64,000 nt of DNA, taken from positions 10,106,001-10,170,000 of the forward strand of contig NC_134753.1 in the NCBI RefSeq assembly GCF_050436995.1. The letters are read 5' to 3'. The stretch is from Anticarsia gemmatalis (taxonomy: Eukaryota; Arthropoda; Insecta; Lepidoptera; Erebidae). Position 1 is the stretch's first letter. Each line of letters opens with the position of its first letter. Position numbers and translations under genes: made by a program. Below, one piece after another: positions 29,991-42,239 of the stretch. The notes beneath the pieces are model-generated. The model was not told the origin of the DNA, did not search any database, and was given only the letters and a program-made list of their open reading frames with translations.

Positions 29991-32900
29991 GTGGTATACC
30001 GCCCTAACTAGTTTGTTGTTTCATTTCCTTAAAGATTAAGGATCTGCAGACGGTCTAAGTGTGTTTAGAATTTATGATATTATGTTTCGGCTCTATTTGA
30101 GCTTAGTTGCATTTCGTGTAGAATTGAATTATCAATATTAGTTTGCAGTCGTTAAGGTTTTCATTCGTAAAATTTTCTTCGCTAAAATCGATAATCTCGC
30201 CTCAGAGTCTCGAAGGATTTTTTTTATAAAGTATTCGAAGCATCTGGCGCTGTTAAGCCGCGCTCAACATGCCAATTCCAACATTTCTGATCTAAACTTC
30301 GCCAATGTCGGCGTAATAGCTGTTTGTTTGCAAAATTTTGACTTTTTTGCCCTTTACACTTTTGCGAAACTCACAAATATTAAAAAATAGACGGAATTCA
30401 AAAGAAATAAGGCCTGGAATTGCTCAGCAAGAAGTCTAGAGAATATGGCAGAAGTTTTAAAAACCCCAACTTACCGTTCGGTATCGGAAATAAAAAGTTT
30501 TTCAATCTGTTCGGTAAAGTTACTTGACCGACTCGGTTCGTCCACAATTTGATATAACCGATAAATCAGCTACTTGAAGTAGGTAAATTGTTATTGCTGT
30601 CTGCAAAACTTTACTTTTATTCAGTTAGTAAGTTTTGAGATTTTATATTTTTCTCACGGATAACGGTAAAACTAGTGATGGAATTCTGGCGGATTTTATT
30701 TTCGTACCTACATTCATTACGTTCTTTATTGGAATATTTATATTTGCCTTTCATTCTTTAACAAAGTACTGTAGTGATTAAGCCAAGTTACCAGTGCTTA
30801 CTTAGCTAAATAATATTTAGTTTTTCTTTTAACGAATATTACGTTTTAGAAAAAGTAGATATGAAAGCAAAATAAAAAGCTACATAAGGTTGTATTAACT
30901 CTACACTGGCAGCACTCTAGTCTCAGAGAACTCAGTACATTGCAATCTTTAAAGTCAACAAAGTCTTTGTTTTACGAGATTTGAGCGCTGCGCAAGTGGT
31001 ACAAGAAAAACTGTTTGACAACACACATTTATAAAATTCTATTTAAAAAGCACTAGTATATAGTATTACTAGTTTTATTATTTATCGCTTAGTAATTGGC
31101 GTATGTTGGTGTGTCAAAATTTTTCAAGCTGCCCGAGATTTTTAACATTGCTTAAAAAGTGCCAACTTTTTTGAGCTCTCTGAAGCACAGACACGTTCAG
31201 CTCTCATACCTCTAAGCGGCCACCCATCTACGCAATGTCCAGGCTACAAGTTACTTAACCATCATGTACCAACCAGTAAGCACCGCGAACGCCAAACAGT
31301 AGAATCACAATCATTGTTTTGTTTTAAAAACACACATAGTGAAAAAGAAAAACAAGATTTTGTGTTCCAAAAATTTCTGAATGTATTTTTACGTGTGTGG
31401 AAAAGGTTCCAACCCAATGATAGGCTTTTAAGGCTGTGTTTTGTTGAAAGTTACTGTAGTGCAACTTTGGATCATGAAGTTCAGGATATAGATGTTGGGT
31501 TAAACCCAAACCTTTTTGCGTATAAACATGTTTACGACTTGCGAGTAAAGTGAGGGTTGATCATTGTTCTACCTTTTCTGTTTTGAACTTAATAATGCTA
31601 TTTGATGTTTGAAATTATTTTGTTATTCCGGAATATCCATTATTTGTTAATTCAATTCGAAAAAATAATAAAATATTTTCTGTAAATTGCAAAAAAAGAG
31701 GATAAGACAATTGTTTTTATCATATTAAGTGTTTGATAAATATAAATAGTTGCTATGAAATGGAAAGTTATTTTGGAAGTTTGGCTGGTTGACAGTTTAT
31801 AGAACATCGCATAAAAATTTACCAGTGACTTACTTAGTTCTCAATTCGATCCTAAAAGTTTGTATCAAGATTTTTTTACCTTACACCAACACGCCATCAA
31901 CGAAATCTGCAGCAAGGTCAAAAAAGTTACAGTTCCCCAAAATTCTAATATACGGTTTTACTAAATCCTTTCTTTCATTTCCATTCAATAAAGGGTAACA
32001 TAACATAATAAGGGCATCAAAGTAATATTACGTTCGTGGCTTTATGTATTTACATTTCCCGGCTCCCTTTTGTCATAGTAATAATAGTGTGACACAAGAA
32101 AGGAGACCACACGTAAATCTTCTTCAACCAAGTTATGGAAGCGGCAACCGCATCAAAATACATCTTATTGTTCTCAAGATTAACTTGTACGGATGTAAAT
32201 AGTACCGGGAATTTCTGAATAATGGAAATATTGTTATGAGTTTTGTTTGCTATTACATTATGGTAACAGGCGCGTTTGGATGTAATATTTTAATAGAGAA
32301 ATGTTGTTTGTTTTGGAAAAACATATTTGAATAAACATCGTAATGATGATGTTATGGTCCTTGAATTTCTCTTCATGATTAAGGAAAGCGCTAAGAATTG
32401 GACAATAGAAAAAAGAGTTGCAGTTCTGTTGATAAGATGAAAAGTGACGAAGTGTTCCAAGTAAGATCTGATTATTGCAAACGCTTTTTATATAAGCCAT
32501 TACTTTCTTCGAGATTGGAATTTAAATGCCTTGATATTCTCCTCATGTAATTATTTAAGAAGGAAAACATAATATAATATTGTCAAACTTATTTCAGCAT
32601 TACACAAATTCGCTTTCGCTTTCCGCTACATAAATTAGTTTACCTGCACATTTTAATTCAAACAAAAACCTATACTGATCATTACAATTCATTTCATATT
32701 TGTTTCCAAAATTGCATCAAAACAGTACCCAAACTACCATTTACTACAGAACTTTAGGCAAGTTCAGCAATAAAAGCCATTCAGACTGTAACGTCAATAG
32801 CACGGTCTAGTTTGTATCGTAACAAAAGAATAGGCTCCAACAGTCAGATTGAAATTCACGATACAATGCTATAACCTAACCACATGCCATAAGGCAATAT

Positions 32901-33640
32901 TCTACGGAAATCGTTGCAGTATTGCCTTTAGTTGGAGCAGTTAGACTGTTATAACACCTGGATTTGATTTATTGTATAGCTGTTTAGTGTGAGGTGACAC
33001 GGAAAGAGGTACTGAATAACGTATCGTGTAGTAAAATGTGTTGTAAGTTTCTAAAATATTATGCAATAAATGTGTATTTTTAATTATTTTGCATTTTGTA
33101 ATTATGCTAGCTAGTGTATTTGTCGTGTAAATAATAAACTTTGATGTATATAGTATACGACGTACTTCAATTTTTTTTCATTAAAATGTGTTTTTAGTCC
33201 TACTACTGTATAAAAAAATACTGCTCCTGTATTTAAAAAAGTTTACGTCGAATAAAACTTTCAATTAATGTTTTGGGTTTCGCTTCTCGGATTAAACGAC
33301 AATTTGTAAGGTACTGAAATTTATCTCAAGAGATATCTCCGCATTTAATTCATTTTGTACAAATTATATTTTTTTCATACAAATAGTTTTCTACCTATTT
33401 CCAGTACTTAAAGGCTACTTAGTTTACAAAGTCAGGTTGGATCTTACAAGTACAATTGCGTAACTTGCCTTATCTTACAAAGATGTATCACACAAATGTG
33501 ACCACTTATATGACAAACTTGTAAGAAGAAGTAAACAAAACTGGCATGCATTATCTTAGTGTGAATCTGACGCCACTGCAGTGGTATTGTACGTAATTGT
33601 TGATTTTAAGGTCTCGGGTTCATAAGCAGGTATTTTTTAT
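29991..33640. other. Intergenic DNA, no supported gene
   Basis: Bases 31195-31300 ('gcggccacccatctacgcaa') look like a lepidopteran repeat fragment. The plus-strand frame at 31314-31553 is open for 79 codons but has a non-ATG start and no motif. Bases 33590-33630 have a weak tRNA-SINE look ('ggtctcgggttcataagc'). Confidence 0.4.
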
Positions 33641-33648
33641 TAATGTCT

Positions 33649-33788
33649 ACTATCGAGTAGCTTGGCATTTAAAATATACTGCCAAATAAGTTTCTACGAC
33701 GCCCGCTAGAGGCGCTGTACCGATTGTCACACAACATTTTACGATAGCTAGCCGGTTGTAGGTAGTCGATAGTGGTAGAGAATCGAAG
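33649..33788. mobile_element. 'accggctagct' MITE, left arm degraded
   Basis: The core 'cgcccgctagaggcgctgta' and the right arm 'agctagccggttgtaggtag' 'tcgatagtggtagagaatcg' are clear. A TA follows at 33789-33790. Confidence 0.7.
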
Positions 33789-34464
33789 TAACGTGACAAG
33801 TGGGACAGTTTTAGAAAATATAAGAGAATTTCATGGTTCCAAAAATATAAACGGCGAAATGCTTTTACTAAAAGTTCTAGTCGTCTACTAGATTTAGTCC
33901 AGCTATTAGAGTTATATTAAATGCTAAAGTTCTAATGATAGATTGTTATGTATGCTTGTTACTCGCTCACGCTAAAACTATCAAATGTATTTCAATGAAA
34001 ATTCATAAAGAAGGGTTTTTTCTAAGCTAAATTTACACATAGGACACTTTTACTTCGGAAAATTTCACACGAAGTCAAGGAAAAAGTTTCTACAGGATAA
34101 AAATATGAATTTACACCTATCGTTAAACACTTGCCAATCAAGTCAAAGGTTCTATTCTCAGAAACCTGTGAGTGCAAATTACGTGTTTCCCGTAATGTTA
34201 CGTTACAAGCTGATACCTATTAGTATAAACATTTGTTTGTGAATACCTTTTTCCTGTTTACGATTTTATTTTTATTTTGTTTTTTTTTCCTTTTGGTGTT
34301 TTTCACGCCTGTTTCTTTTAAAGGGAAAGACACGTGCATTGCTATTTTTTATTTGTTCTTTTAAGTCTTGGTTCAAGTGATTATTTTTGGGCTGCCTGCC
34401 GCAAGTGTTGTGGGTTTTGTTTCCACATATGAACATAATATATTCTTTTCTGAATGAAAATACT

Positions 34465-34498
34465 GTCCTAATTCACAAACCACGCGGGCAAAAGCTAG
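34465..34498 (+). mobile_element. Helitron 3' terminus fragment
   Basis: 'accacgcgggcaaaagctag' followed by T is the standard 3' close of lepidopteran Helitrons. Upstream text (from about 34430) is too decayed to trace. Confidence 0.55.
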
Positions 34499-34729
34499 TA
34501 ATGGATAAAATTATTCTGTTTGATATGATTTTTTCTTAAATAGATACTTATAATTAGTGCCTACTTTTGACCAGTGATTTTTTTTATATCTTTGTAGTTT
34601 TGATGATGATCTTGATACCAAGTAATTGGCAAACTTAAATGATTGGAATAATTTAAAGGTATACTAATTAATCAACATTGCATCTATTCAATTACTTCCA
34701 TTATTTATGCAGGATGTCGTAACACAATC

Positions 34730-34940
34730 AGACCGCAAAATTTAATCACCAACAGCCTTACTTCTCCAAAGCTATTAGCGTGAAAGAAATCGTGTTCAGG
34801 AGAATGTCAGGGGACCGCAACGATTATGGGAAAGTAATTAATGCAATTATTTCATTCCACCCCTCGCATCGGACCGTGTTTAGGTCAACAAGACGAGAAT
34901 TGTTTGTAAACAGACCCTTGAGCTTTCTCAGTTCGTTAAT
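34730..34940. promoter_or_regulatory. Candidate conserved non-coding block
   Basis: GC-richer, non-repetitive. Includes GTAATTAATGCAATTATTTC (homeodomain-type words) and TTGTTTGTAAACA (back-to-back forkhead-type sites). The 70-codon plus-strand frame here has no homologous character. Inference only. Confidence 0.25.
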
Positions 34941-35153
34941 TTTATGGTTTTTGTATTTGTACAGGTTCTCATGGTGTAAAAAAACGTCGTGAAGGAACCT
35001 TACTTGCCGTATATTTTTTTAATTTATGTAAAACTTTACATTGGGGACTCTGAATAAGCACTTTATTAGCGAATTAAGTTAGTTACTATTTTAAGTTTTA
35101 ATAATATACTATAATTTGTTTGCCATCGACGCGCTAAGAAGAAGAAGCTAATT

Positions 35154-35215
35154 GGACTCAAGGTTTATCTCCTTCGTCGTTTTAGATTGAGGTCTTTGCC
35201 CAGCAGTGGACTGTA
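35154..35215 (+). repeat. SINE-like fragment ('cccagcagtgg')
   Basis: 'ttggactcaaggtttatctc' then 'gaggtctttgcccagcagtg' 'gactgtagg': related to the repeat at 24454. Confidence 0.55.
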
Positions 35216-35217
35216 GG

Positions 35218-35305
35218 ATTATTATAAATGCAAAAGTATGTACTCTCTCCGTTTAGATTGCAAAGCTGCAGCTACAATTTTCATTAAAATTTGCTTGGAG
35301 GCAGT
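35218..35305 (+). mobile_element. Helitron 5' fragment
   Basis: 'attattataaatgcaaaagt' 'atgt' and 'cattaaaatttgcttggagg' match the start and mid blocks of Helitrons. The 3' end is absent. Confidence 0.4.
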
Positions 35306-36449
35306 TGAAAAAACAGTGCCAAAAATGGATAACCTATCTTTTTTTAAAGGTCAATGTTTTACCCTAATTACAAGCTAGTGGCTGCGTGTGCATTTATTTT
35401 AAGCTATGAAATAATTTTCCTTTTCCACTGTAATAACTGTGTCACTTATATAAAACTATTGGCAAAGAATAATCTAGAAACTCAATTTAATATACTAATG
35501 CCTGGAAAGCGGACGTTCTGTAATATTATAATATACAGGATATTCTCCATGTAAATTGAAATCATACCACGATAATTGGTAACTTAAGTAGGAGTTAATT
35601 AATTTAGTAGCTGTTCTAATGATTTAGAACCTGATATTAGACTAAGGGATGAACTTACGGGGTTAATTGAACGTGTTAATTACAATTAGTAATTAAAATT
35701 TTAACACCCGTAACTTTACTTGGGCTTTTTTTCTAATATTTTTTTTTATTTTAATTTTTGCTTTTTCTTGACATTTGTTACACAACACAGCGTTTTCTTT
35801 TTACTTCAGACAGTCTGATTCAAACAAATCAATTGATATTTGAATTGGATTTTTCGAAATTGCTTATAATATCTATAAATTAATTTGTATCTTACTGAGT
35901 AAGATTATATCCTTTACATTTTTTCATATTATTGGAAATATACTTTCGTATCCACAACAGATAAATATACTTCATACGATTTTTTCACAACTTTTTATGA
36001 GAATAGTTACCGTGTAGGCTAGTTTTTTCATAATAAATATTAAACTTTAACTTATTCAAAACTTAAAATCGCTGACAAAATGATCTTTTACCCACAATAA
36101 TAGTAGTAATTAAACGTAGGTTGATATTAATTATGAAAACGTAATCAGTGAAACGTAGTGAGCCATTTTATAGTCCCGCAATATATATTTGTGGTCAGCA
36201 ATACGAACAAAAACATGAATGTGGTGGGTTAAACACAAACGGTTAAATACATGACAATTACATGATTTGTGTTTTAAATTTATATGAGAATTTTAATAAA
36301 TCATTTAGTTTTATTGTCTGATGTAATTAAATGCAATGGGCTCCCTATATTCATTTTCAGACAAATTCGTTAATAGCTAAACGTAGGTGTATTTCAAACA
36401 TATCTATATCTATATACACTTTCGTGTATAATACGAGCAATGTATTGGT

Positions 36450-36622
36450 TGGTCAGTACATGGAAGGTCGTGGGTATTATTCTCACACGGAACAAATATT
36501 TGAGCGAACTACAAAAAGTTGTTTTAAGTCTGATTGCACTATGTATCCGTTGTTTGTGTTTTTAAAAGTTACCGCGACACAAGAGCGACTCTTAGTGCTA
36601 GAGTTGTCGTAAAAAAAAACAA
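36450..36622 (+). repeat. tRNA-derived SINE
   Basis: 'ggaaggtcgtgggtattatt' 'ctcacacgg' is a decayed B box; 'acaaatatttg', 'tatccgttgtttgtg', 'cgcgacacaagagcg' and 'ttagtgctagagttgtcg' follow, ending in A-rich tail. The same body is at 3080-3200 in reverse. Confidence 0.65.
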
Positions 36623-36743
36623 TTGGTAAGTGTAAGATTTACATCTACACTAATATTATAAAGCTGAAGAGTTTGTTTGTTTGATTGTTTGTTTGAACGC
36701 GCTAATATCAAGAACTACTGGTCCGATTTGAAAAATTCTTTCA

Positions 36744-38940
36744 AAATCAAAATCAAAATCAAAATCAAATCATTTATTCATTTAGGTCAAATATTGACAC
36801 TTATGATAGTCGTTACAATTACTGAATCTACCACTAGCTCGGAAAGGGGGTAGAGCCTTATGAGAAGAGCTAGCGAGAAACTCACGGCCACTCTTTTCAA
36901 TCGCCAAAAAGTTTTACAATGTGGTTGATACAATAATTGATCATGCGAGGAGCTGCCAACAATCAGCGATATAGACTAAACGTCAATTAAGTTAAATGAA
37001 CATAGCTAGGTTATTTATTAGTCTCTGATCATACCGTATGTTGGGAGCACCTACTAGCATGTGATAATAAGAATATGGGCAGCAAGTGAGCACACTGGTT
37101 GTGAACATTATAAAAGAAAAAAGTGACAGTTTTATGAATAACATCAAATTGTACGTAACATCACCTATTTGCATCATTAATTGCCCATATTTTACAATAT
37201 TTAGACCTACTGCTACTGAGTTTATACAATTTATAGCAAAGTTCCCTAATTTCAAAGAATCCTAATCAAGCGAGCGACTAATCCCAAGAGCTATTGTCGT
37301 TTAGATACTCATCAATTCTGTAATAAGCTTTCCTAACGAGATGTTCCTTAACAGCAACTTTGAATTTTGGCAGGGGTAAATCCATGATGTGCTTTGGAAG
37401 CTTGTTGAAGAAACGAATGCCGAGACCTGCAAACGAATTGTGCACCTTGTGTAAACGATGATGGGGACCTACTAATTTGTGTCTGTTTCTAGTGTTATAA
37501 TTGTGTCTATCGCTATTTGTTGCGAAAGTCCCTAAATTTTGTTTTATATACAACAAGTTTGCAAGCACATACTGTGATGACACCGTCAGTATCCCTATCT
37601 GCCCAAAAAGCTCTCTCAAGGAGTCTCGCGCTCCTAAACTATAAATTGCACGGATAGCTCTTTTTTGAAGGACAAAAATAACATCTATATCAGCAGCCTT
37701 ACCCCACAGTAATATACCGTAAGACATGACGCTGTGAAAATAACTAAAGTAAACCAGTCTTGCCGCATCCACACCAGCAAACTGTCTTACTTTTCTGATT
37801 GCGTACGCGGCGGAGCTGAGTCTCCCCGAGAGATGCGCTATTTGAGTGCCCCATTGGAGCTTGCTATCCAGACTGATACCTAAAAAAGTTGCCGAATCTA
37901 CCAAATCGATAGTTTGCCCATTTACGACTATGTTAGTACCTAAATTCCTCGCGTTGGGCATAGTGAACCTAATGCACTTAGTTTTGTTAGAATTTAATAA
38001 CAGATTATTACAAGTGAACCAGTTGTGGACCTGTTCAAGAATACTATTGATATCAATAAAACAAGACTTCGAACGATCTACTTTAAAAATGAGTGAAGTG
38101 TCATCTGCAAATAATATAATATCACATAAGTCCTGCACCTGAAAGGGGAGATCGTTTATATATACGAGAAAAAGAAACGGACCGAGTATCGAACCCTGAG
38201 GCACGCCGAGAGAAACAGCTGAACCTGAAGACCTTACACCATTGATATCTACTCGTTGAATCCTATTACTCAAATATGACGCAAGTAAATCGAGCGCTGT
38301 ATCCCTAATTCCATAGTGGTTTAGTTTCCTAAGGAGCGTATTATGTTGGACACAGTCAAATGCTTTGGAGAGATCGCAGAACACCCCAATGGCGTCCTGG
38401 GATGTCTCCCAAGCATCATAGATATGCTTGACGAGCGAAATACCTGCATCGATCGTTGACCTACCCTTTGTGAAATCATACTGTTTACCATGAAATAGCT
38501 GATTCGAGTTAAAGTGACTTTCGAGTTGCTCTAATATGACCTTTTCGAAGATTTTGCTAACCGCAGGCAAGATGGAAATGGGCCTGAAATTGCTGGGCTC
38601 ACTCTTAGATCCCTTCTTAAAGAGTGGTACTACTTTACTGTGTTTCATTAAGTCCGGAAACACACCAGCGTCTACGCACCTATTAAATATTAAAGCCAAA
38701 TGGGGGGCTATTTCCAGGATGATACTTTCTACTAATTTAACAGAGATGCCCCAGAGGTCAGGTGTTTTTTTGGAGTTGAGCGACCTAAAAGCCTTAACTA
38801 CATCATTAGAGTTGATATGTTTGAAGAAAAAAACACTACCACACTCTTCTACACTATTTCGAAGTAAACATTCTGCCTTGGCAGGACAGGAATTCAAGGA
38901 GCTAGTTGTAGCTGTGGGAATATCAGCGAATCTTAATATC
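36744..38940 (-). mobile_element. CR1 LINE, 5'-truncated, in a Helitron
   Basis: TTCA at 36740-36743 and 38941-38944 is a probable short target duplication. The 3' end is (GATTTT)n. The 3' UTR matches 7643-7899. The 5' end is lost before the endonuclease; only linker and RT remain. Confidence 0.92.
37278..38940 (-). CDS. CR1 reverse transcriptase ORF, N-truncated
   Basis: Open for 560 codons counting seven from the flanking Helitron, which supplies a chance ATG at 38960. Motifs: N-F-R-P-I-S-I-L-P at 124-132, D-L-S-K-A-F-D at 196-202, G-V-P-Q-G-S-I-L-G-P at 252-261 and F-A-D-D-T-S at 284-289. The C-terminal domain carries Y-N-T-R-N-R-H-K-L near 470 and ends Y-R-I-D-E-Y-L-N-D, as in lepidopteran CR1 (Zenon-like) elements. 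The usual Q-F/Y-G-F-R block reads Q-Y-D-F-T (160-164), a change that may impair it. No stops or frameshifts; the family looks young. Confidence 0.9.
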
Positions 38941-39109
38941 TTCAGTGTTAGATAGCCCATTTATCGAGGAAGGCTATAGGCTATATATCATCACGCTACG
39001 ACGGCAATAGGAGGAGAGTACGAATAAAAAATGTTACAAAAACGGGGAAAATTTTGACGCATTCTCTCTTATGTGACGCAAGCGAAGTTGCGCGGGTCAG
39101 CTAGTTCAT

Positions 39110-40025
39110 ATATAAAATCACGTCACTTGGTACGATACTTACAAACTTACGATTTACCTTATACTGTGTTGTTAAGATTATCAACCAGTTTAAAGTAATC
39201 TTTAAGGAACTGCTCATTTCTCTCGTGAGGTAAGCTTTATCGCTGTCGGTTTGCAAGTAATCTACGAATGACTCATTTCTAACGGCAATGGTAGTGTTAG
39301 GTACTAAACTTGCTTGCTTTAGTATTATAGTTATACGCATAGTATTTTAGTAAAGACAGGTTCTATAAATTAACAAGATGTTGTTATGAAACTTGATTGA
39401 TTTTCAATATTCATAAAGGAAATTGATTCCTCTGAAGATTTGGTTATATGTACCTATAGTCTGAATCAATCTAAGGATGTTTCCTAAAAATATTTTTCCT
39501 AACACTTCCTGTAAGTTTTTAATACGGGAAATAAGCAAAAGAGGATCTAAACGAGGAACCCAAATTTATTTAGAAAACTTAAAGGACGGTCTAAAATTAT
39601 TAAAACCAATTGAAATTGTAAAGTATATTGAAAATAATTTATGTTAAGGCTCTAAAAATTTACCACGTAATATTTCAGAGGCAGGCTTTGTGGTTAATAG
39701 TAGTCGGTATTGAAAACAATAGGGGCCGGCTATTTACGACTAGTTAAATATTCTGAACGCATACGTTGACCGTTTTATTTAATTACGACTCATTTATGCT
39801 ATAATTATAAAAGGTGAATTGTCATTAGCATGCTTCTTGTTGATACGTTTCTGTTTGTGAATTAAGAAAGTCAAATTTTCTTAAGACACTGTTAGTGATT
39901 TTTTTTCAATAAGTACTTATTGAAAATAAAGTCTATTTATTGTTATCAAAAACCAAATTATTCCTAAGCAGTCAATCTTAATTGCTTAATATAAATTAAT
40001 AAAATATAATATTTATTTTGAAAAC
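39110..40025. other. No supported feature
   Basis: AT-rich DNA with a 24-bp palindrome listed separately. Confidence 0.5.
39903..39926. repeat. 24-bp perfect palindrome
   Basis: TTTTCAATAAGTACTTATTG followed by AAAA: no loop. Could be a small inverted duplication. Confidence 0.85.
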
Positions 40026-40030
40026 CTGTA

Positions 40031-40174
40031 CCTCGATTCTCTACCACTAGCGACTACCGACAACCGGCTAGCTATCGACGTTTGACATTTAGAATGTACT
40101 ACCAAAATGTTTATTACGTCACCCGTCAGATAGCTAGCCGGTTGTCGGTAGTCGATAGTAGTAGAGAATCGAGG
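40031..40174. mobile_element. 'accggctagct' MITE, TA on both sides
   Basis: CCTCGATTCTCTACCACTAG ... GTAGAGAATCGAGG with TA at 40029-40030 and 40175-40176. The arms are about 48 bp and nearly perfect. The core is shortened compared with 14650-14827. Confidence 0.9.
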
Positions 40175-40685
40175 TACTGATCAGTGCCCTTAGCGTATTA
40201 GCTAAAATTATTAGTTTTATTACATTTTAAATGTAGCAAATACATCGAGAACTACTTCTTATACCGAAATAAACAAACTAAAATAAAAGTCGGAACGTCA
40301 ACAATCTTAGTACATTTACATACTCCATTTACTGAAACGTAATTGGGATTCCTAGTGTTTGAGTGAATGACTAACTAATGAATATACTTGGCGACGCTGC
40401 GGCGCCGACAAACTACTAAGATGCTATGAAGTACTATGAACATCTCGCATCTCATTTGATTTCTATGTGACTGGAATCTGGAAGGTTTTGTATGAAATTA
40501 CATATTATATTACGTAAGATTTATTACACAACAGCAGTCTCGTCTACATTCGCTATTTTAACATTGAATATGAAACCATTCTATTTCAAATGTCTGATAA
40601 TTTTATTCTAGTTTGAATTTGACAGCTATGTTAATGATACAAACTTTTTAGGAAAACCATTTGAGTATCGTATAGTACAAAATAA

Positions 40686-40850
40686 TTCGTACGGCGCCCG
40701 CTAGAGGCAACGATTAGTAGCGCGATTCCGTACAACTATTGAGTACCGAGAATCAGCTAGCTATCGAAAAAAAATGTATGGCAATCGGTTCAGCGCCTCT
40801 ATATTTTTATATTTTAAAAGTTCTCGAAAGTACCGACAGTATCGAAACAC
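40686..40850. mobile_element. Diverged relative of the 'accggctagct' MITE
   Basis: 'ggcgcccgctagaggcaacg', 'gagaatcagctagctatcg' and 'cggttcagcgcctctat' are rearranged or nested pieces of the family. The ends are not clear. Confidence 0.45.
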
Positions 40851-40932
40851 GCTACAGATTTTCACACAATTTTTGTCAATAGTATTAAAAGTCGCTCCTT
40901 TGTAAATCGATGTAAAAATTACCTAATAATAC

Positions 40933-40984
40933 ATTACCATTTGTCATGTCTTTAAATATTTTTAAGGACATGACAAATGGTAAT
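40933..40984. repeat. 23-bp hairpin with one mismatch
   Basis: 'attaccatttgtcatgtctt' and 'aaggacatgacaaatggtaa' arms. Part of the arm ('acaaatggta') recurs at 41031. Confidence 0.85.
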
Positions 40985-40989
40985 TTTAT

Positions 40990-41990
40990 GCTACGGCATA
41001 TAATTGTAATATGTACACACGACGTGCATTACAAATGGTACTTTAGTGCTATTAAAAAGAAAGTTCGTAATATCGTTTTCACTTCCTAATGCTATGAAAT
41101 AATATTATTAGTTTTCAAGTAAAACACGACATAAAACTGTTATTTCCATTTACATAATCGAATTTATATTAAAATAAATTAACATAGCATTACAAAATTA
41201 CTCTTTTCCGTCGTACGATCAAATTCGTATAATCATAATTTGTATGCCTCTAAAATAAACAATTTATGACATATTTTAACAAAAATCCTGGTCAATTTGT
41301 GCGTTTTCATACATATTTAAGCTCATAAACAAAACAGCTGCAGAATGTAGGGAGGTGATAAAATTTCGTATTTTGTAAACCACAGCGGCCAGTTATCTGA
41401 AATTACATTTGGTGAGTGCAAACGACTTGTTATGAGTTGCACATTATATGAACAAAAATTGTTTTATGATTTGTTTTTGTTCGGAGATAGATATAGCTGT
41501 GACTTTTAGCGTATCTAAAACAGGTATTCGTTAGGAATCGAAACCTAAATAGATTATGTATATTTTGTTTATTAAATAATTATGTATACGTTCTTTGTAC
41601 TCGTCAAGATAATGTACCTATAGTTATAAAATCTATCAGCCTTGACAGTTGGAGAGAAACCACTACAGCATGCAGAAAGTAATATAAATAGCTGAATAAT
41701 TAGATGTGCAGATAAATTACAGGCTTCTTATGTTAGAAGCAATTTTATTAATTATAAAACGATAAAGATAGTTAAAGATCAAAAAAACATCTGCAACATC
41801 TTTATTTAATTTTGTTCGAACAATAACAACTGTTGCAAAAAGTTCAAGTGCACCTTAATGATGCCAATTAAAATAAAACTAAAAGATTATAGAACATAAG
41901 ATGCGGGTCGCTGAATAGCTGAAGATTAAAGGTGAAGACAAATACATTGCAATATCTCACCTTTATTTTATTATATTAGGAGCAACTACG
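40990..41990. other. No supported feature
   Basis: AT-rich; no coding frame, no repeat ends. Confidence 0.5.
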
Positions 41991-41994
41991 GCTA

Positions 41995-42231
41995 AGGTGC
42001 AGCGCAGACGGCACACTTTTTGTGTGCGATCGAGTCTGCAGAATATCATGATAGACATTTAAAAAGAAAAATGTGGGATGAAGTGTGCTGTATTGTTTAT
42101 TCCGCTCCAGTCTAAAGAAAAAACAAAATACGGTAAGTTTAAGTTTTTAATAGACTTTACCACATTAGTACCTGTGTAGTAATGAGTCTGTGACTCGATC
42201 GCACAAAAAGTGTGCCGTCTGCGCTGCACCT
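41995..42231. mobile_element. 237-bp TA-flanked MITE
   Basis: Inverted ends AGGTGCAGCGCAGACGGCAC, then ACTTTTTGTG(TG)CGATCGAGTC, about 43 bp, with TA at 41993-41994 and 42232-42233. No ORF. Tc1/mariner-type target; the TIR does not match other families in the window. Confidence 0.88.
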
Positions 42232-42239
42232 TATGAGAT

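Larger units (their letters stand above)
36644..39104 (+). mobile_element. Helitron copy B, split by a CR1
   Basis: 5' A|TC at 36643-36645 and 3' CTAG|T at 39101-39105 show clean Helitron insertion between A and T. The left piece ends 'gaaaaattctttca' (36743); the right piece resumes 'ttcagtgttagatagccc' (38941). The uninterrupted sequence is seen at 16554-16835. The 2197-bp gap is a CR1. Confidence 0.9.

Noticed and set aside
31314..31553. 79-codon plus-strand gene
   Set aside because: Non-ATG start, overlapping frame on the other strand, no recognisable domain.
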